DNA of 64,000 nt from Shimia_B sp039815465 (GCA_039815465.1 JBCBZG010000021.1:1-64000), one strand, 5' to 3'. Counted from the stretch's first letter, positions 25,096 to 34,261 are shown. Translations and numbers: made by a program. The notes: generated by a model not told the origin, from the sequence alone.

Positions 25096-27048
25096 TCAAC
25101 CCCGGTTCATGCGGTTAGCGATGAGGTCATCAACGACCGACGGATCCGCGAGTGTGGAGGTATCCCCAAGCGCCCCAAAATCATCCTCCGCGATCTTGCG
25201 CAGGATGCGGCGCATGATCTTGCCGGAGCGGGTCTTTGGCAGGCCGGGCGCCCACTGAATGAGGTCGGGCTTGGCAATCGGGCCGATCTCGGTCCGCACC
25301 CATTTCTCAAGCTCCTTGCGCAGCTCTTCAGACGGCGCCTCACCACCCATCAAAGTCACATAGGCGTAGATGCCCTGACCTTTGACGTCGTGGGGGTAGC
25401 CCACGACCGCGGCCTCGGCGACTTTCACATGGGCCACAAGCGCGGATTCAACCTCCGCCGTGCCCATCCGGTGGCCGGAGACGTTGATGACATCATCCAC
25501 CCGCCCCGTGATCCAGTAATCCCCATCCTCGTCACGACGGCAGCCGTCGCCGGAGAAATAGTAACCTTTGTAGTCGCTGAAATACGTCTTCTCGAACCGC
25601 TCATGGTCGCCCCACACGGTGCGCATCTGGCCGGGCCAGCTGTCGGCGATGCACAGCACCCCTTCGACCCCGTTGCCTTCGACCACTTCGCCCGATGTGG
25701 GCTCCAGAACCACGGGCTGCACGCCGAAAAACGGCTGCTGCGCCGCCCCGGGCTTTAAATCCGTCGCGCCGGGCAGGGGGGTCAGCATGTGACCGCCGGT
25801 CTCTGTCTGCCAGAACGTGTCCACGATGGGGCAGCGGCCCTTGCCCACAACATCGTTGTACCAGTTCCAGGCTTCTGGGTTGATGGGCTCACCCACCGAT
25901 CCCAGCACCCGCAGATCGCTCAGATCGTACTTCTCAACCCACTCATTGCCCGCACCCATCAGCGCGCGGATGGCGGTGGGGGCGGTGTAGAATTGGTTGA
26001 CCTTGTGCTTTTCACAGACCTCCCAGAACCGGCCCGCATCGGGGTAGGTGGGCACGCCCTCGAACATGATCGTCGTCGCGCCATTCGCTAGCGGGCCGTA
26101 AACGATGTAGCTGTGGCCCGTGACCCAGCCCACATCCGCCGTACACCAAAAGATATCGCCCTCGTGGTAATCGAACACTATCTCATGGGTCATCGACGCA
26201 TAGACGAGGTAACCGCCGGTCGTGTGAACCACGCCCTTGGGCTGACCGGTAGAACCTGACGTGTAGAGGATAAACAGCGGGTCTTCCGCCGCCATCTCCT
26301 CTGCCGGGCAATCCGCAGACGCCTCTGCCGCCAGCGCGTTGTAATCCACGTCCCGGTCCGTCCAAGTCGTCTGGCTGCCGGTGCGCTTCACCACCAGGCA
26401 TTTCACGTCTTCATCACAGTGGAGGAGCGCCGTATCCGTGTTCGATTTCAGCGGTGTCTCCCGTCCGCCCCGGGGTGCGAAATCAGCGGTGATGACGAGC
26501 TTTGCGCCACAGCCGTTGATCCGCGCCCCGAGCGCGTCCGGGGAGAAACCAGCAAAAACGATCGAATGGATCGCTCCGATGCGGGCACAGGCCAGCATCG
26601 CATACGCGGCTTCCGGGATCATCGGGAGGTAGATGATAACCCGGTCGCCTTTGCTGACGCCAAGCCCCTTGAGGACATTGGCCATCTTGCAAACTGAGGT
26701 GTGGAGATCGCGGTAGGTGATGTGCTGCACCGCGTCTTTGGACGTGTCGTCAGGCTCCCAAATGATCGCCGTCTGATCGCCGCGTGTCTCCAGATGCCGG
26801 TCGATGCAGTTGGCCGCGACATTGAGCGTGCCATCCTCGAACCAGCGAATATCGATGTTGCCGGGGGCGAAAGAGGTATTCTTGACCGTCGTATAGGGCG
26901 TCATCCAGTCAAGCCGCTGGCCCGCCTCGCCCCAGAACGCGTCAGGATCGCTCACCGAACGCGCATACATCTCAGCATATCCGGCCGCGTCCACATGGGG
27001 CGCAGGCGCGTGGTGAGTAAGGGCGTCTTCGACGTCTTTGGGGGCCAT
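25096..27048 (-). CDS. acs: Acetyl-CoA synthetase
   Basis: The 650-residue AMP-forming ligase makes acetyl-CoA from acetate, ATP and CoA. The nucleotide motif YTSGSTGQPKG lies near residue 262. WQTETGGH (about 413) and the hinge ITGRVDDVINVSGHRMGTAE (about 515-534) match Acs. The catalytic, acetylation-controlled lysine is K610 in PKTRSGKIMRR. Length equals the usual 650. A good ribosome-binding site (GAGAGGAG) precedes the ATG. The 470-nt upstream region holds a perfect FNR box and TTGCAA-type palindromes. It heads the acetate operon with adk, DUF4212 and actP. Confidence 0.95.
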   Translation of the reverse strand: MAPKDVEDALTHHAPAPHVDAAGYAEMYARSVSDPDAFWGEAGQRLDWMTPYTTVKNTSFAPGNIDIRWFEDGTLNVAANCIDRHLETRGDQTAIIWEPDDTSKDAVQHITYRDLHTSVCKMANVLKGLGVSKGDRVIIYLPMIPEAAYAMLACARIGAIHSIVFAGFSPDALGARINGCGAKLVITADFAPRGGRETPLKSNTDTALLHCDEDVKCLVVKRTGSQTTWTDRDVDYNALAAEASADCPAEEMAAEDPLFILYTSGSTGQPKGVVHTTGGYLVYASMTHEIVFDYHEGDIFWCTADVGWVTGHSYIVYGPLANGATTIMFEGVPTYPDAGRFWEVCEKHKVNQFYTAPTAIRALMGAGNEWVEKYDLSDLRVLGSVGEPINPEAWNWYNDVVGKGRCPIVDTFWQTETGGHMLTPLPGATDLKPGAAQQPFFGVQPVVLEPTSGEVVEGNGVEGVLCIADSWPGQMRTVWGDHERFEKTYFSDYKGYYFSGDGCRRDEDGDYWITGRVDDVINVSGHRMGTAEVESALVAHVKVAEAAVVGYPHDVKGQGIYAYVTLMGGEAPSEELRKELEKWVRTEIGPIAKPDLIQWAPGLPKTRSGKIMRRILRKIAEDDFGALGDTSTLADPSVVDDLIANRMNRG

Positions 27049-27150
27049 GGATGTCTCCTCTCAAGCTCTCTCCGCAACGCGCTAAAAGGTGGGGGGACAG
27101 CACGCTGCGTCGGCCCTCAAAGCATACACGGCAGTAGGGTCAGGTCCGCT

Positions 27151-27164
27151 TTGATCCAGATCAA
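27151..27164. promoter_or_regulatory. FNR-type box upstream of acs
   Basis: TTGATCCAGATCAA is a perfect match to the FNR/FnrL consensus TTGAT-N4-ATCAA. It lies 103 nt upstream of the acs start codon, with no other gene start nearby. This suggests oxygen-responsive control of acetate activation. FNR, FnrL or Dnr-type regulators could bind; which one is not readable here. Confidence 0.65.
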
Positions 27165-27419
27165 ACGGGCAAGTTTTGTAAATTTTTTGAATGGGTGGTG
27201 AGTAAAGTTGTGAAGAATTTTCCAGCGGGCGGAAAAAATGACGGTTTTACAAACATCTACAAAAGTGGTGTTTGGTCAACGATCCGGCGTTCGGTGTACA
27301 ATGGTGTACGCTAACATCCGCGCCCGCGCGGGGACCCCATGGTGGCAAGTTGACGCAGCAGGAGCTGCCCGCCCTCGTCAACCCCGCCATGCACCCCGCG
27401 AAACCCGATGGTGATTCCT

Positions 27420-27433
27420 TTGCGATTTCGCAA
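27420..27433. promoter_or_regulatory. TTGCGA-type palindrome
   Basis: TTGCGA-TT-TCGCAA is a perfect inverted repeat resembling the TTTGCAAA half-sites recognised by short-chain acyl-CoA regulators (RamB/PccR/ScfR type). It lies 372 nt upstream of acs, so its role is uncertain. Confidence 0.35.
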
Positions 27434-27492
27434 GTTGCGCGGCAGGGGCGCCGCCGAAGCGCATGAATAGACACACAAAAATGGACGCGATC

Positions 27493-27509
27493 CTTGCAAA
27501 TTTTGCAAG
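27493..27509. promoter_or_regulatory. CTTGCAAA/TTTGCAAG palindrome
   Basis: CTTGCAAA-T-TTTGCAAG is a 17-bp palindrome with one central odd base. It resembles the paired TTTGCAAA sites described for PccR/RamB-type regulators of acetate and propionate metabolism. It lies 13 nt beyond the sulfatase stop and about 445 nt upstream of acs. It could instead be part of the sulfatase 3' end. Confidence 0.4.
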
Positions 27510-27521
27510 CCGCGCCGCGGC

Positions 27522-29132
27522 CTAGCTGTCCAAATGCGCGGGCATCTCCAGCCCGTCCGCCACCAGCTCCGCCTCGTCCCAATAGGCGATATAGATCCCC
27601 GGCGGTTCTTTGCCGTCGGTCATCTTTTCGACGATCTCGGGGGAGCGTGTGATGCGGCTGTGGTGCCCGCGCGCCCAGTCGAAATGCAGCTCGCGCAGCC
27701 GCGCGATCTGATCGGCATAGGCCGGATCGTCACCCAAATCGTAGAGCTCGCCCGGGTCGGTTTGTAAATCAAAGAGCATGGGCCGCATCGTTTCCACATG
27801 GACGTATTTCCACCGCCCATCGAACACCATCACGAGCCGCGCGTCCGCCTGATCCACGCCCACCATCCGCCGCGCATCCCGCGTGGCGTAGTCGTACTCG
27901 GATATACAGTGGTCCCGCCACGGCACCTCACGCCCCTCCAAAAGCGGCATCAGCGACCGCCCCTCCAGGATATGGGGCAGCGCCGCGCCGCCCTGCGCTT
28001 CCACAAAGGTGGGCACCAGATCGATCGCCTCCACGAGCTTGTCGCACACGCTCCCACGCGTCCCATCGGCCTCTGCCCGCGGGTCATAGACAATCATCGG
28101 GATACGCGCCGAGCAGTCAAAGAACAGGTCCTTCTCCCCGAACCCGTGGTCGCCCATGTTGTCCCCATGGTCGGAGCAGAAGACGATCATCGTGTCCTCC
28201 ATCCGTCCGCTCTCCTCCAGGTAGTCAAACAGCCGCCCCAGCTGATCATCGAGCTCTTTGATCAACCCCATATAGGCGGGCGCCACGGCGTCCCGCACCT
28301 CGTCGCGCGCGAAACTCTTGCAGATCCGCGTCTCGGCCCAGGCCTGCATCAGCGGGTGGGTATGCTCGCCGTCGCGCCGGTTCACAGGCGGCACATCGGC
28401 GGCGGAATACATGTCATGGTAAGGCGCGGGCACGATATAGGGCCAGTGCGGCTTGATATAGCTCAGATGACACATCCACGGGTCATCCCCCTGCGCCTCG
28501 ATATACTCGATCCCCCGCGTCGTCAGCCACGCGGTCTCCGAATGCTCCTTGGGCACCCGCGCGGCCAAAGGCGCGGACTCGAGCAGCCAACCCGACTTCT
28601 GTGACCCGTCCGCCGCGATCCCGGTATTGGCCCACTCCTCCCACGGGGTCTCGCCCCCATAGCCATGGGCGCGCAGATAGGCCTCATAATCCTCCGCATG
28701 GCGGTTAGGGTAGTTGGCCGCATTCGTCCCGTCATCGCGGATAAAGACCTCAAAGCCGCCCTCGCGGATCCGCTGGCCCGCAGCGCTGCCTGGGTCGATG
28801 CCCAGCCGCGCCATACCCGCCACATCCGGCGTCATATGGGTCTTCCCGACCAGCGTGCTCACGACCCCCAAGTCCCGCAGATGGTCCCCCACCGTGGGCT
28901 CCCCCACGCGCAGCGGAAAGCCGTTCCAACACGCCCCGTGGGAGCGCACATAGCGCCCCGTGTAAAAGCTCATCCGGCTCGGCCCGCAGATGGGCGACTG
29001 CACATAAGTCTTGTCAAACCGCACCCCACGCGCGGCGAGCCGGTCAATATTGGGCGTCTCGATATGAGTGGCGCCATAACAGCTCAGGTAATCCCAGCGC
29101 AGCTGGTCGGCCATAATCCACAGGATGTTCAC
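27522..29132 (-). CDS. Sulfatase-family hydrolase (formylglycine type)
   Basis: The 536-residue alkaline-phosphatase-superfamily hydrolase carries the sulfatase active-site motif C49-G-P-S-R53, in which Cys49 would be converted to formylglycine. Metal-binding residues include D9 and Q10 at the N-terminus and the SDHGDNMGDHG block near residue 320. No signal peptide is seen, so the enzyme is probably cytoplasmic and acts on an imported sulfate ester. Phosphonate or phosphate diesters are possible substrates for related enzymes. It follows the GST gene by 9 nt on the same strand. It is the outermost gene of the catabolic island and may remove sulfate from the substrate. Confidence 0.85.
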   Translation of the reverse strand: MNILWIMADQLRWDYLSCYGATHIETPNIDRLAARGVRFDKTYVQSPICGPSRMSFYTGRYVRSHGACWNGFPLRVGEPTVGDHLRDLGVVSTLVGKTHMTPDVAGMARLGIDPGSAAGQRIREGGFEVFIRDDGTNAANYPNRHAEDYEAYLRAHGYGGETPWEEWANTGIAADGSQKSGWLLESAPLAARVPKEHSETAWLTTRGIEYIEAQGDDPWMCHLSYIKPHWPYIVPAPYHDMYSAADVPPVNRRDGEHTHPLMQAWAETRICKSFARDEVRDAVAPAYMGLIKELDDQLGRLFDYLEESGRMEDTMIVFCSDHGDNMGDHGFGEKDLFFDCSARIPMIVYDPRAEADGTRGSVCDKLVEAIDLVPTFVEAQGGAALPHILEGRSLMPLLEGREVPWRDHCISEYDYATRDARRMVGVDQADARLVMVFDGRWKYVHVETMRPMLFDLQTDPGELYDLGDDPAYADQIARLRELHFDWARGHHSRITRSPEIVEKMTDGKEPPGIYIAYWDEAELVADGLEMPAHLDS

Positions 29133-29141
29133 GAAAGCCTC

Positions 29142-29819
29142 CTAGCGGGGCGGGATATAGAGCCCCTCAGATTTCAGGATCTCAACATTGGCAGCCTCGC
29201 GCGCCATGGCGCGCTGCACGGCGGGGCGTTCACCACACAGCGCATGATGCCGCTCGATGTTTGGAAACCGCGACCCGTCATAGCCCACGCCCGTGATGCG
29301 CCCCCAGACCCAGTAAAGGTACCCATCCACCACAGACCACTGGTCCCCGTACCACCACGGGCCATCCGCTAGGCGGGCCTCAACCATCCCCATGATCTCG
29401 TCCATCGCGGCCATGCCCACCGGCTTCACGATCTCAAACGACAGTTCTTTGTCCGCGATGAATTTGAGCGGCATCGCCACCCGCGTCACCGTCGGATGCA
29501 CCGTACCCGCAAAGAAGGCGAGATCCGCCGTCTGCTGAAGCGTTTCCAAAGACCCCTCCGCCGGGGGCAGCAGCGCGGCCTCCGGGTAGGTGGCATGAAG
29601 CCAACTCAGGATCGCCACGTTTTCGGTCAACGGCACCCCGTCAATCAGCAACGTCGGCACCTTTCCCTTGGGGTTGAGCTTTAGAAACGCGGGCGATTTC
29701 TGTTCATTCTTCGCCACGCGCACCAGCTGCGTGTCGAACGCCACGCCAATCTGCTCCAACGCGATCGTGGGAACGCGGGCGCAGGTGTTGGGGGCGACAA
29801 AAAGCTTAAGATCAGGCAT
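29142..29819 (-). CDS. Glutathione S-transferase family protein
   Basis: The 225-residue protein has a thioredoxin-like N-terminal domain (LFVAPNTCARVP, with a Cys/Ser-type active-site region, and GKVPTLLIDG plus the glutathione-binding LTENVAIL near 65-72). A helical C-terminal domain contains SVVDGYLYWV. Some GSTs isomerise maleyl-type ring-cleavage products, which would fit the neighbourhood, but subfamily cannot be assigned here. The ATG at 29819 begins exactly at the domain; an upstream extension to 29954 would overlap the divergent transporter gene. It is divergent from the TAXI transporter across a 128-nt region with a candidate operator. Confidence 0.85.
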   Translation of the reverse strand: MPDLKLFVAPNTCARVPTIALEQIGVAFDTQLVRVAKNEQKSPAFLKLNPKGKVPTLLIDGVPLTENVAILSWLHATYPEAALLPPAEGSLETLQQTADLAFFAGTVHPTVTRVAMPLKFIADKELSFEIVKPVGMAAMDEIMGMVEARLADGPWWYGDQWSVVDGYLYWVWGRITGVGYDGSRFPNIERHHALCGERPAVQRAMAREAANVEILKSEGLYIPPR

Positions 29820-29861
29820 TGATCGGTTTCGTAATCTAGCTATTGTGGGTCGTGCAAGGAA

Positions 29862-29873
29862 AAAATCGATATT
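29862..29873. promoter_or_regulatory. Candidate operator, copy 1 (AAAATCGATATT)
   Basis: This 12-bp near-palindrome lies between the divergent GST and TAXI-transporter genes. The identical 12-mer recurs at 40130-40141 between the divergent FAH and YciI genes of the same island. The GntR-type regulator encoded at 33413-34093 is the natural candidate to bind it. This is inference from the exact match and its position. Confidence 0.45.
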
Positions 29874-29947
29874 CTTGCCCTGGGCGGCCAAACTGAGCGT
29901 GAACAACAGCGCAGCCGGACCGGGCATCGACATCTGGGAGGATACCA

Positions 29948-30997
29948 ATGACACGATCCATCTTTACCGGGCTCGCGCTCGCGGCGCTCATGGCCAGCGG
30001 CGCACAGGCCCAACAGCTGCTCACGGCCGAGACCGCCGCGCCCAACACGACGCCCGGTATCTCTATCATTTCCCTGTCAGAGGCCGCCGCGAACGCAGGC
30101 GTCGCCAATATCCAGGTGACCGCAGGCCAGACGCTGACCAATTCCGTCCAGAACGTCGCCGAAGGCAAATCCGACATCGCCGCGGCGCCCTTTATCCTGC
30201 CCTTCTTTCTGTCCCGCGGCGTAGGCCCCTACGCCAGCCTCGGCGCAGAAGCCGGGGGCGAGCTCGCCGATAACCTCGCCGTGCTCTACACCTACCGGAT
30301 CTCCGTCCAGGGGCTTTATGCCTATGACAGCTCAAACGTCAGCGGCTGGGACGATATCGAGGGCAAGACGATCTATAACGGCCCGCCACGCGGCGCGGCG
30401 CTGTCGAACGCGCGTCTTCTGATCAAAACAGTGACCGGCCTGGATGAGGGCACAGGGTTCACCGGGGTCCAGGTGAACTGGGGCCAGGCCGTGAAAACGA
30501 TCCAAGATGGCTCCGCCGATGCGTTCGTGCTGCCGCAATCCTTCCCCGATCCGCGGGTGTCGGCGGCGGTGTCGTCGGGCAATCTGACGCTCTTTTCCAT
30601 GCCCAAAGAGGCGTTCGAGAGCGAGGGCTTTAGCAATGTCGCCAATATCGCGGGCACCGTGAAGTTTTCGATGCCAGTGGCCGATATGGGCTATGCCAAT
30701 GTCGAAGGCGTCAGCATCGTGTCCGAAGATGACACATTCCGCGGTCCCGCGACCGTGGGCGCTGACATCGTCAACACATCTATGGATTTCGACACCGCAA
30801 AGGCGCTGACGGCCGCGTTCCTGGCCAATATCGAAAGCATCTACCACGCCAAAGCGCCCTTCATGGCCGTGACTTGGCACGGGGAAACCGATCCCGCGAT
30901 CACCGATATGTGCGGCCCCAACCCGCTCAAGTATCACCCTGGCGCCGTCGCCGCCTGGGAAGAGGCCGGGTACACGCTGCCTGATTGCGCCAAGTAA
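29948..30997 (+). CDS. TAXI-family TRAP transporter solute-binding protein
   Basis: The 349-residue periplasmic protein has a clear signal peptide (positively charged start, hydrophobic core to about 20, cleavage near AQA-QQ). The mature part matches TAXI-type (NMT1/THI5-like) binding proteins: NSVQNVAEGKSDIA near 60-73, the block around YNGPPRGAALSNAR near 141-154, and a C-terminal domain with paired cysteines (C326 region and C346). TAXI proteins deliver organic acids to a fused permease, which is encoded next. A GGGAGGATACC site precedes the ATG. The ligand is unknown; context suggests an aromatic or sulfated organic acid. Confidence 0.88.
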   Translation: MTRSIFTGLALAALMASGAQAQQLLTAETAAPNTTPGISIISLSEAAANAGVANIQVTAGQTLTNSVQNVAEGKSDIAAAPFILPFFLSRGVGPYASLGAEAGGELADNLAVLYTYRISVQGLYAYDSSNVSGWDDIEGKTIYNGPPRGAALSNARLLIKTVTGLDEGTGFTGVQVNWGQAVKTIQDGSADAFVLPQSFPDPRVSAAVSSGNLTLFSMPKEAFESEGFSNVANIAGTVKFSMPVADMGYANVEGVSIVSEDDTFRGPATVGADIVNTSMDFDTAKALTAAFLANIESIYHAKAPFMAVTWHGETDPAITDMCGPNPLKYHPGAVAAWEEAGYTLPDCAK

Positions 30998-31003
30998 ACC
31001 CTT

Positions 31004-31028
31004 GGCCGGGGGCCGCGTGCTCCCGGCC
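31004..31028 (+). promoter_or_regulatory. Intercistronic hairpin between binding protein and permease
   Basis: GGCCGGG (31004-31010) and CCCGGCC (31022-31028) form a 7-bp stem in the 57-nt gap. Hairpins at this place commonly protect the binding-protein mRNA and lower permease expression; that role is inferred. Confidence 0.5.
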
Positions 31029-31054
31029 ACATCCCGGCCCGAGGTCCGCAGCAC

Positions 31055-33394
31055 ATGTCCGCTAAAAAAGAGCAAACGCACCGCGCAAACGGTTTCGCGG
31101 CGAAACCTCTCTACATCCTCTCCCTCGGGATGGTGCTGGTCGGGCTTTTGAACTCCACCCCCGGGATCCCCGGCTATGACGCCCTCGTGGCGGGTGTGAC
31201 CGGGGTCCAGGGAGCCCAGCTCCGCAAATTCGCGTTCGAGTGGTTCTACCCGATCTTTTTCTCCCTGATGATGATCATCGTGGTCCTGCGCCACTCCATG
31301 TGGCGCGACTGGGCCGACCGGACCGCGGCCCGGCGGCGCTTTGGGCTCTTCATGGATATCGCCCTGGTGACGATGGCGATCACGATCTCTGTCACCTACC
31401 TGGTGGAGATCGAATCGATCTGTCTCGTGGACCGCATCACCGGCGACCGCGCTCGCTTGATCGAGGAATCGCTGCGCGCCGCCGCCGAGTTCAACTCCCT
31501 CCTGGGCCTCGCAGCCCCCACCACGGTCGAGGACCCCCAGTGCCTCAACACCACCGGCGGCTGGCTCGTCGCGATTGTGGGTCTCGCGATCGTGGTTTTC
31601 CTCTCCTACAACGTGAAGGTCTGGGGCCTGCCGCTCGTGATCGTGGCCATCCTGATCTCCGCCTATACGATCATCACGGTTCTGGTCTGGTACTTTTTCG
31701 GTACCGAGGACATCAACAAATACCTCGTCACGAAACTGGCGGGCGAGCCCCGGACGCTCGCCGACGGGCGACCTCGGGTCCACGACGTGCTGGTCAACAA
31801 CTCCTCCGGGCTTCTGGGGCGGTTCATGGATATCGTGCTGAATACGATCTTCCCCTACCTCGTCCTGGGCTCCCTCTTTGGCAGCTCTGCCGGGGGGCGG
31901 TCACTGATCAAGCTCGCCTTCCGCTGGACCCGCCACCTGCGCGGCGGTCCGGCCCATGCGGCCATCGTCTCCTCGGCCATGTTCGGCACGATCTCGGGCG
32001 GGCCCATTGTGAACGTGCTGTCTACGGGCGTGCTCACGATCCCCATGATGATCAAGCGGGGCTTTTCAAAGGTCTTTGCCGGCGGGGTCGAAGCGGCCGC
32101 ATCATCCGGCGGGTCGATCATGCCGCCCGTCATGGGTGTCGCGGCCTTCGTGCTCGCCTCGCTGACGGCGATCCCCTATTCCAGCGTCATCCAAGCGGCC
32201 ATCATCCCCGCGGCCTGCTATTTCTTTTGCCTCTTTCTGTCGGCGGTCTTCCAGTCCCGCAAGCAGGGTATCACAGCCATCGGAGAGATCACGGAGGACA
32301 TGATCCTCGAACGCCAGGACTACCTGAACCTCGGGATGATCTTTGGGCCGATCCTCTTGATCCTGGCCCTCCTGCTGACCCCAAAAGACGCGGTAGGCTG
32401 CGGGCTGCTGGGCGGGCTTTTTGGCGCCGAGCGGACCTTCATCGACGGGATCTGCCAGGTCGAAAGCATCAGCTGGGTGCAACAGGCGATCCAGAACGCT
32501 GCGGGATCCGCCGGAGCGGCAGGGTGGTGGGCGGTTATGCTGTTGATTTGCCTGCTATTCCTTGACCCCGAGGTCCGCGCAAAGCCGCGCAAGATCGTGG
32601 ACGCGATGAGCGATGCGGGCATCCTCATTTCCACGCTTTACCTGATGTTTCTGGCGGTCTCGATCATCGATTTCTGCCTGTCTTTCACGGGCCTGCCCGT
32701 GTTCCTGAGCCTCGACGTTTTGGCCTGGCTCAATGGGCTGAACCTGGGCGATGGCGGCTCCACCGCGTTCCAATTCATCGCGCTGCTCCTCACCATGCTC
32801 TTGGCGGTTTTGCTGGGCATGGGGATGCCCGCGGTGCCCGCCTATATCAATGCCGCGCTCCTGATGGGGCCGGTTCTGGCGGGGCTTGGGCTGTCGCTCT
32901 TCACGGCGCATATGTTCATCTTTTACTTCGCGGTGGCCTCCGCGATCACGCCGCCGGTGGCGCTGGCGGCGTTCGCTGCGGCCTCCATCACCAAGGCGGA
33001 GCCGATGGCCACGGGGCTGTCTGCGGTACGGTCGGGCATCGTGATGTTCGTGGTTCCGTTTATCTTCGCTATCTACCCCGAGCTCTTGCTTATCAATGAG
33101 GCAACGATTGATCCGACTTCGCCCGTTGGGGGATTCCTGCCGGGATATGATGGCGAGTTTCACGTGCTGGCCTTTACCTTGCTGATCGGACGGCTGCTTT
33201 TGGCGCTCTACCTTGTGTCGTCGGCGCTGGCGGGCTTTGACCGTCACGCGCTGCCCGCCTGGGAGATCGCGGGTCGTCTCGCGCTTGCAGTTTTGCTGCT
33301 GATCAAGCTGGAGGTGGTGTGGATCGCGGCCCTCGTGGCCAGTGCTGCGCTTTTGTTTGTGCGCAACAGGCGCCCTGTTGCGGCGGCAACGTAG
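31055..33394 (+). CDS. TAXI-TRAP transporter permease, DctQ-DctM fusion
   Basis: The 779-residue membrane protein fuses the small (4-TM-like, about 20-230) and large (12-TM-like) TRAP subunits, as usual for TAXI systems. The large-subunit signature lies around residues 290-400: AAIVSSAMFGTISGGP and VEAAASSGGSIMPPVMG are the conserved loops. It would use a sodium or proton gradient to import the ligand of the preceding binding protein. Length and order are normal for the family. The 18-nt gap to the GntR gene suggests that the regulator is in the same transcript. Confidence 0.9.
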   Translation: MSAKKEQTHRANGFAAKPLYILSLGMVLVGLLNSTPGIPGYDALVAGVTGVQGAQLRKFAFEWFYPIFFSLMMIIVVLRHSMWRDWADRTAARRRFGLFMDIALVTMAITISVTYLVEIESICLVDRITGDRARLIEESLRAAAEFNSLLGLAAPTTVEDPQCLNTTGGWLVAIVGLAIVVFLSYNVKVWGLPLVIVAILISAYTIITVLVWYFFGTEDINKYLVTKLAGEPRTLADGRPRVHDVLVNNSSGLLGRFMDIVLNTIFPYLVLGSLFGSSAGGRSLIKLAFRWTRHLRGGPAHAAIVSSAMFGTISGGPIVNVLSTGVLTIPMMIKRGFSKVFAGGVEAAASSGGSIMPPVMGVAAFVLASLTAIPYSSVIQAAIIPAACYFFCLFLSAVFQSRKQGITAIGEITEDMILERQDYLNLGMIFGPILLILALLLTPKDAVGCGLLGGLFGAERTFIDGICQVESISWVQQAIQNAAGSAGAAGWWAVMLLICLLFLDPEVRAKPRKIVDAMSDAGILISTLYLMFLAVSIIDFCLSFTGLPVFLSLDVLAWLNGLNLGDGGSTAFQFIALLLTMLLAVLLGMGMPAVPAYINAALLMGPVLAGLGLSLFTAHMFIFYFAVASAITPPVALAAFAAASITKAEPMATGLSAVRSGIVMFVVPFIFAIYPELLLINEATIDPTSPVGGFLPGYDGEFHVLAFTLLIGRLLLALYLVSSALAGFDRHALPAWEIAGRLALAVLLLIKLEVVWIAALVASAALLFVRNRRPVAAAT

Positions 33395-33412
33395 ACGGTT
33401 GAAAGGACCCCG

Positions 33413-34093
33413 ATGAACATTCTGTCCACAGGTCTCGACGAAGGCGAAGGGTCAGCGACCCAGCGGGCCTATGTGGTGCTGCGGCGGATGATCGTCGAGG
33501 GCGACCTGAAGCCCGGCGAAAAGCTAAAGATCGAGGGGCTGCGGCGGCGGCTCGACATCGGCGCGTCCCCCATCCGGGAGGCGCTGAGCCTTTTGACCTC
33601 TGACAACCTGGTGGAGCGGCTGGACCAGCGCGGATTTCGTGCAGCGCCCATAAGTGCCGAAAATTTCGAGGAAATTCTAGCGTTGCGCTGCACGCTCGAG
33701 GACATGGCATTGCGGCAGACCATTGAGGTTGCCGATGACGCCTGGGAGGAGGGGCTGGTGTTGGCCCATCACCGGATGCGCCGCGCCAAGGGGGCGGAGC
33801 CGGGGGTGTTTGAGCTATTGCACAAGGCGTTTCACATGGCGCTTTTGGCCAATACGCGCTCGCCGATCCTCTATAAGTTTTGTTCGCAGCTCTATGATTT
33901 GAACATTCGCTACCGGTTCCTGGCGGGCAACGCGATGAACTACCGCGCGCGGAATGTGGGCGATGAGCATCAGGGGATCTTAGACGCTGCGGTGGCCCGC
34001 GACGCCGATACCGCCAGCGCGCGTTTGATTAGCCATTACCGCAGAACGGGGGAGTTTGTGGTGGAGCTGATTGGGTCGGGCGGGTTGCGGTAG
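33413..34093 (+). CDS. GntR-family (FCD/FadR-type) transcriptional regulator
   Basis: The 226-residue repressor-type protein has an N-terminal winged helix (about 15-80, with LRRRLDIGASPIREALSLL as the recognition region) and a helical FCD ligand-binding domain. The FCD histidines are visible in HKAFHMALL, DEHQGIL and ISHYRRTG, which bind a metal and an organic-acid ligand in this family. It is encoded directly after the TAXI transporter and faces the dioxygenase gene. It probably controls the surrounding catabolic genes, and the 12-bp word repeated at 29862 and 40130 is a candidate operator. Confidence 0.88.
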   Translation: MNILSTGLDEGEGSATQRAYVVLRRMIVEGDLKPGEKLKIEGLRRRLDIGASPIREALSLLTSDNLVERLDQRGFRAAPISAENFEEILALRCTLEDMALRQTIEVADDAWEEGLVLAHHRMRRAKGAEPGVFELLHKAFHMALLANTRSPILYKFCSQLYDLNIRYRFLAGNAMNYRARNVGDEHQGILDAAVARDADTASARLISHYRRTGEFVVELIGSGGLR

Positions 34094-34140
34094 GCCGCTT
34101 CCGGTCCCATCCATAAATTGCACAACCTAGCTGCAGTGTA

Positions 34141-34218
34141 CTTGCCCGATGGGCACCATCGGGCCGCGCCGGTCCGCCCCCACGGGGCGGCGCGAACGCC
34201 ACCCCTCGGACCGGCGCT
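34141..34218. repeat. Structured dispersed repeat, copy C
   Basis: Located between the convergent GntR and dioxygenase genes. The hairpin GCCCGATGG/CCATCGGGC (34144-34164) and the long stem CGCCGGTCCG/CGGACCGGCG enclose the same loop sequence as copy D. The reverse complement of this copy matches copy D over most of its length. The differences fall on both arms of each stem so that pairing is preserved. Confidence 0.8.
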
Positions 34219-34261
34219 TTAGCTGACAGGTTCTATGGTTCGGGGTAAAGGAAAGCGACGC

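Larger units (their letters stand above)
27049..27521. other. Regulatory spacer upstream of acs (no gene)
   Basis: About 470 nt, much more AT-rich than its surroundings, between the sulfatase stop and the acs start. It contains an FNR box (27151-27164), two TTGCGA/TTGCAAA palindromes (27420-27433, 27493-27509), a run resembling them (TTTTGTAAATTTTTTGAA, about 27173-27190) and a repeated GGTGTAC word near 27293-27308. No open frame here looks like a gene. Confidence 0.6.
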
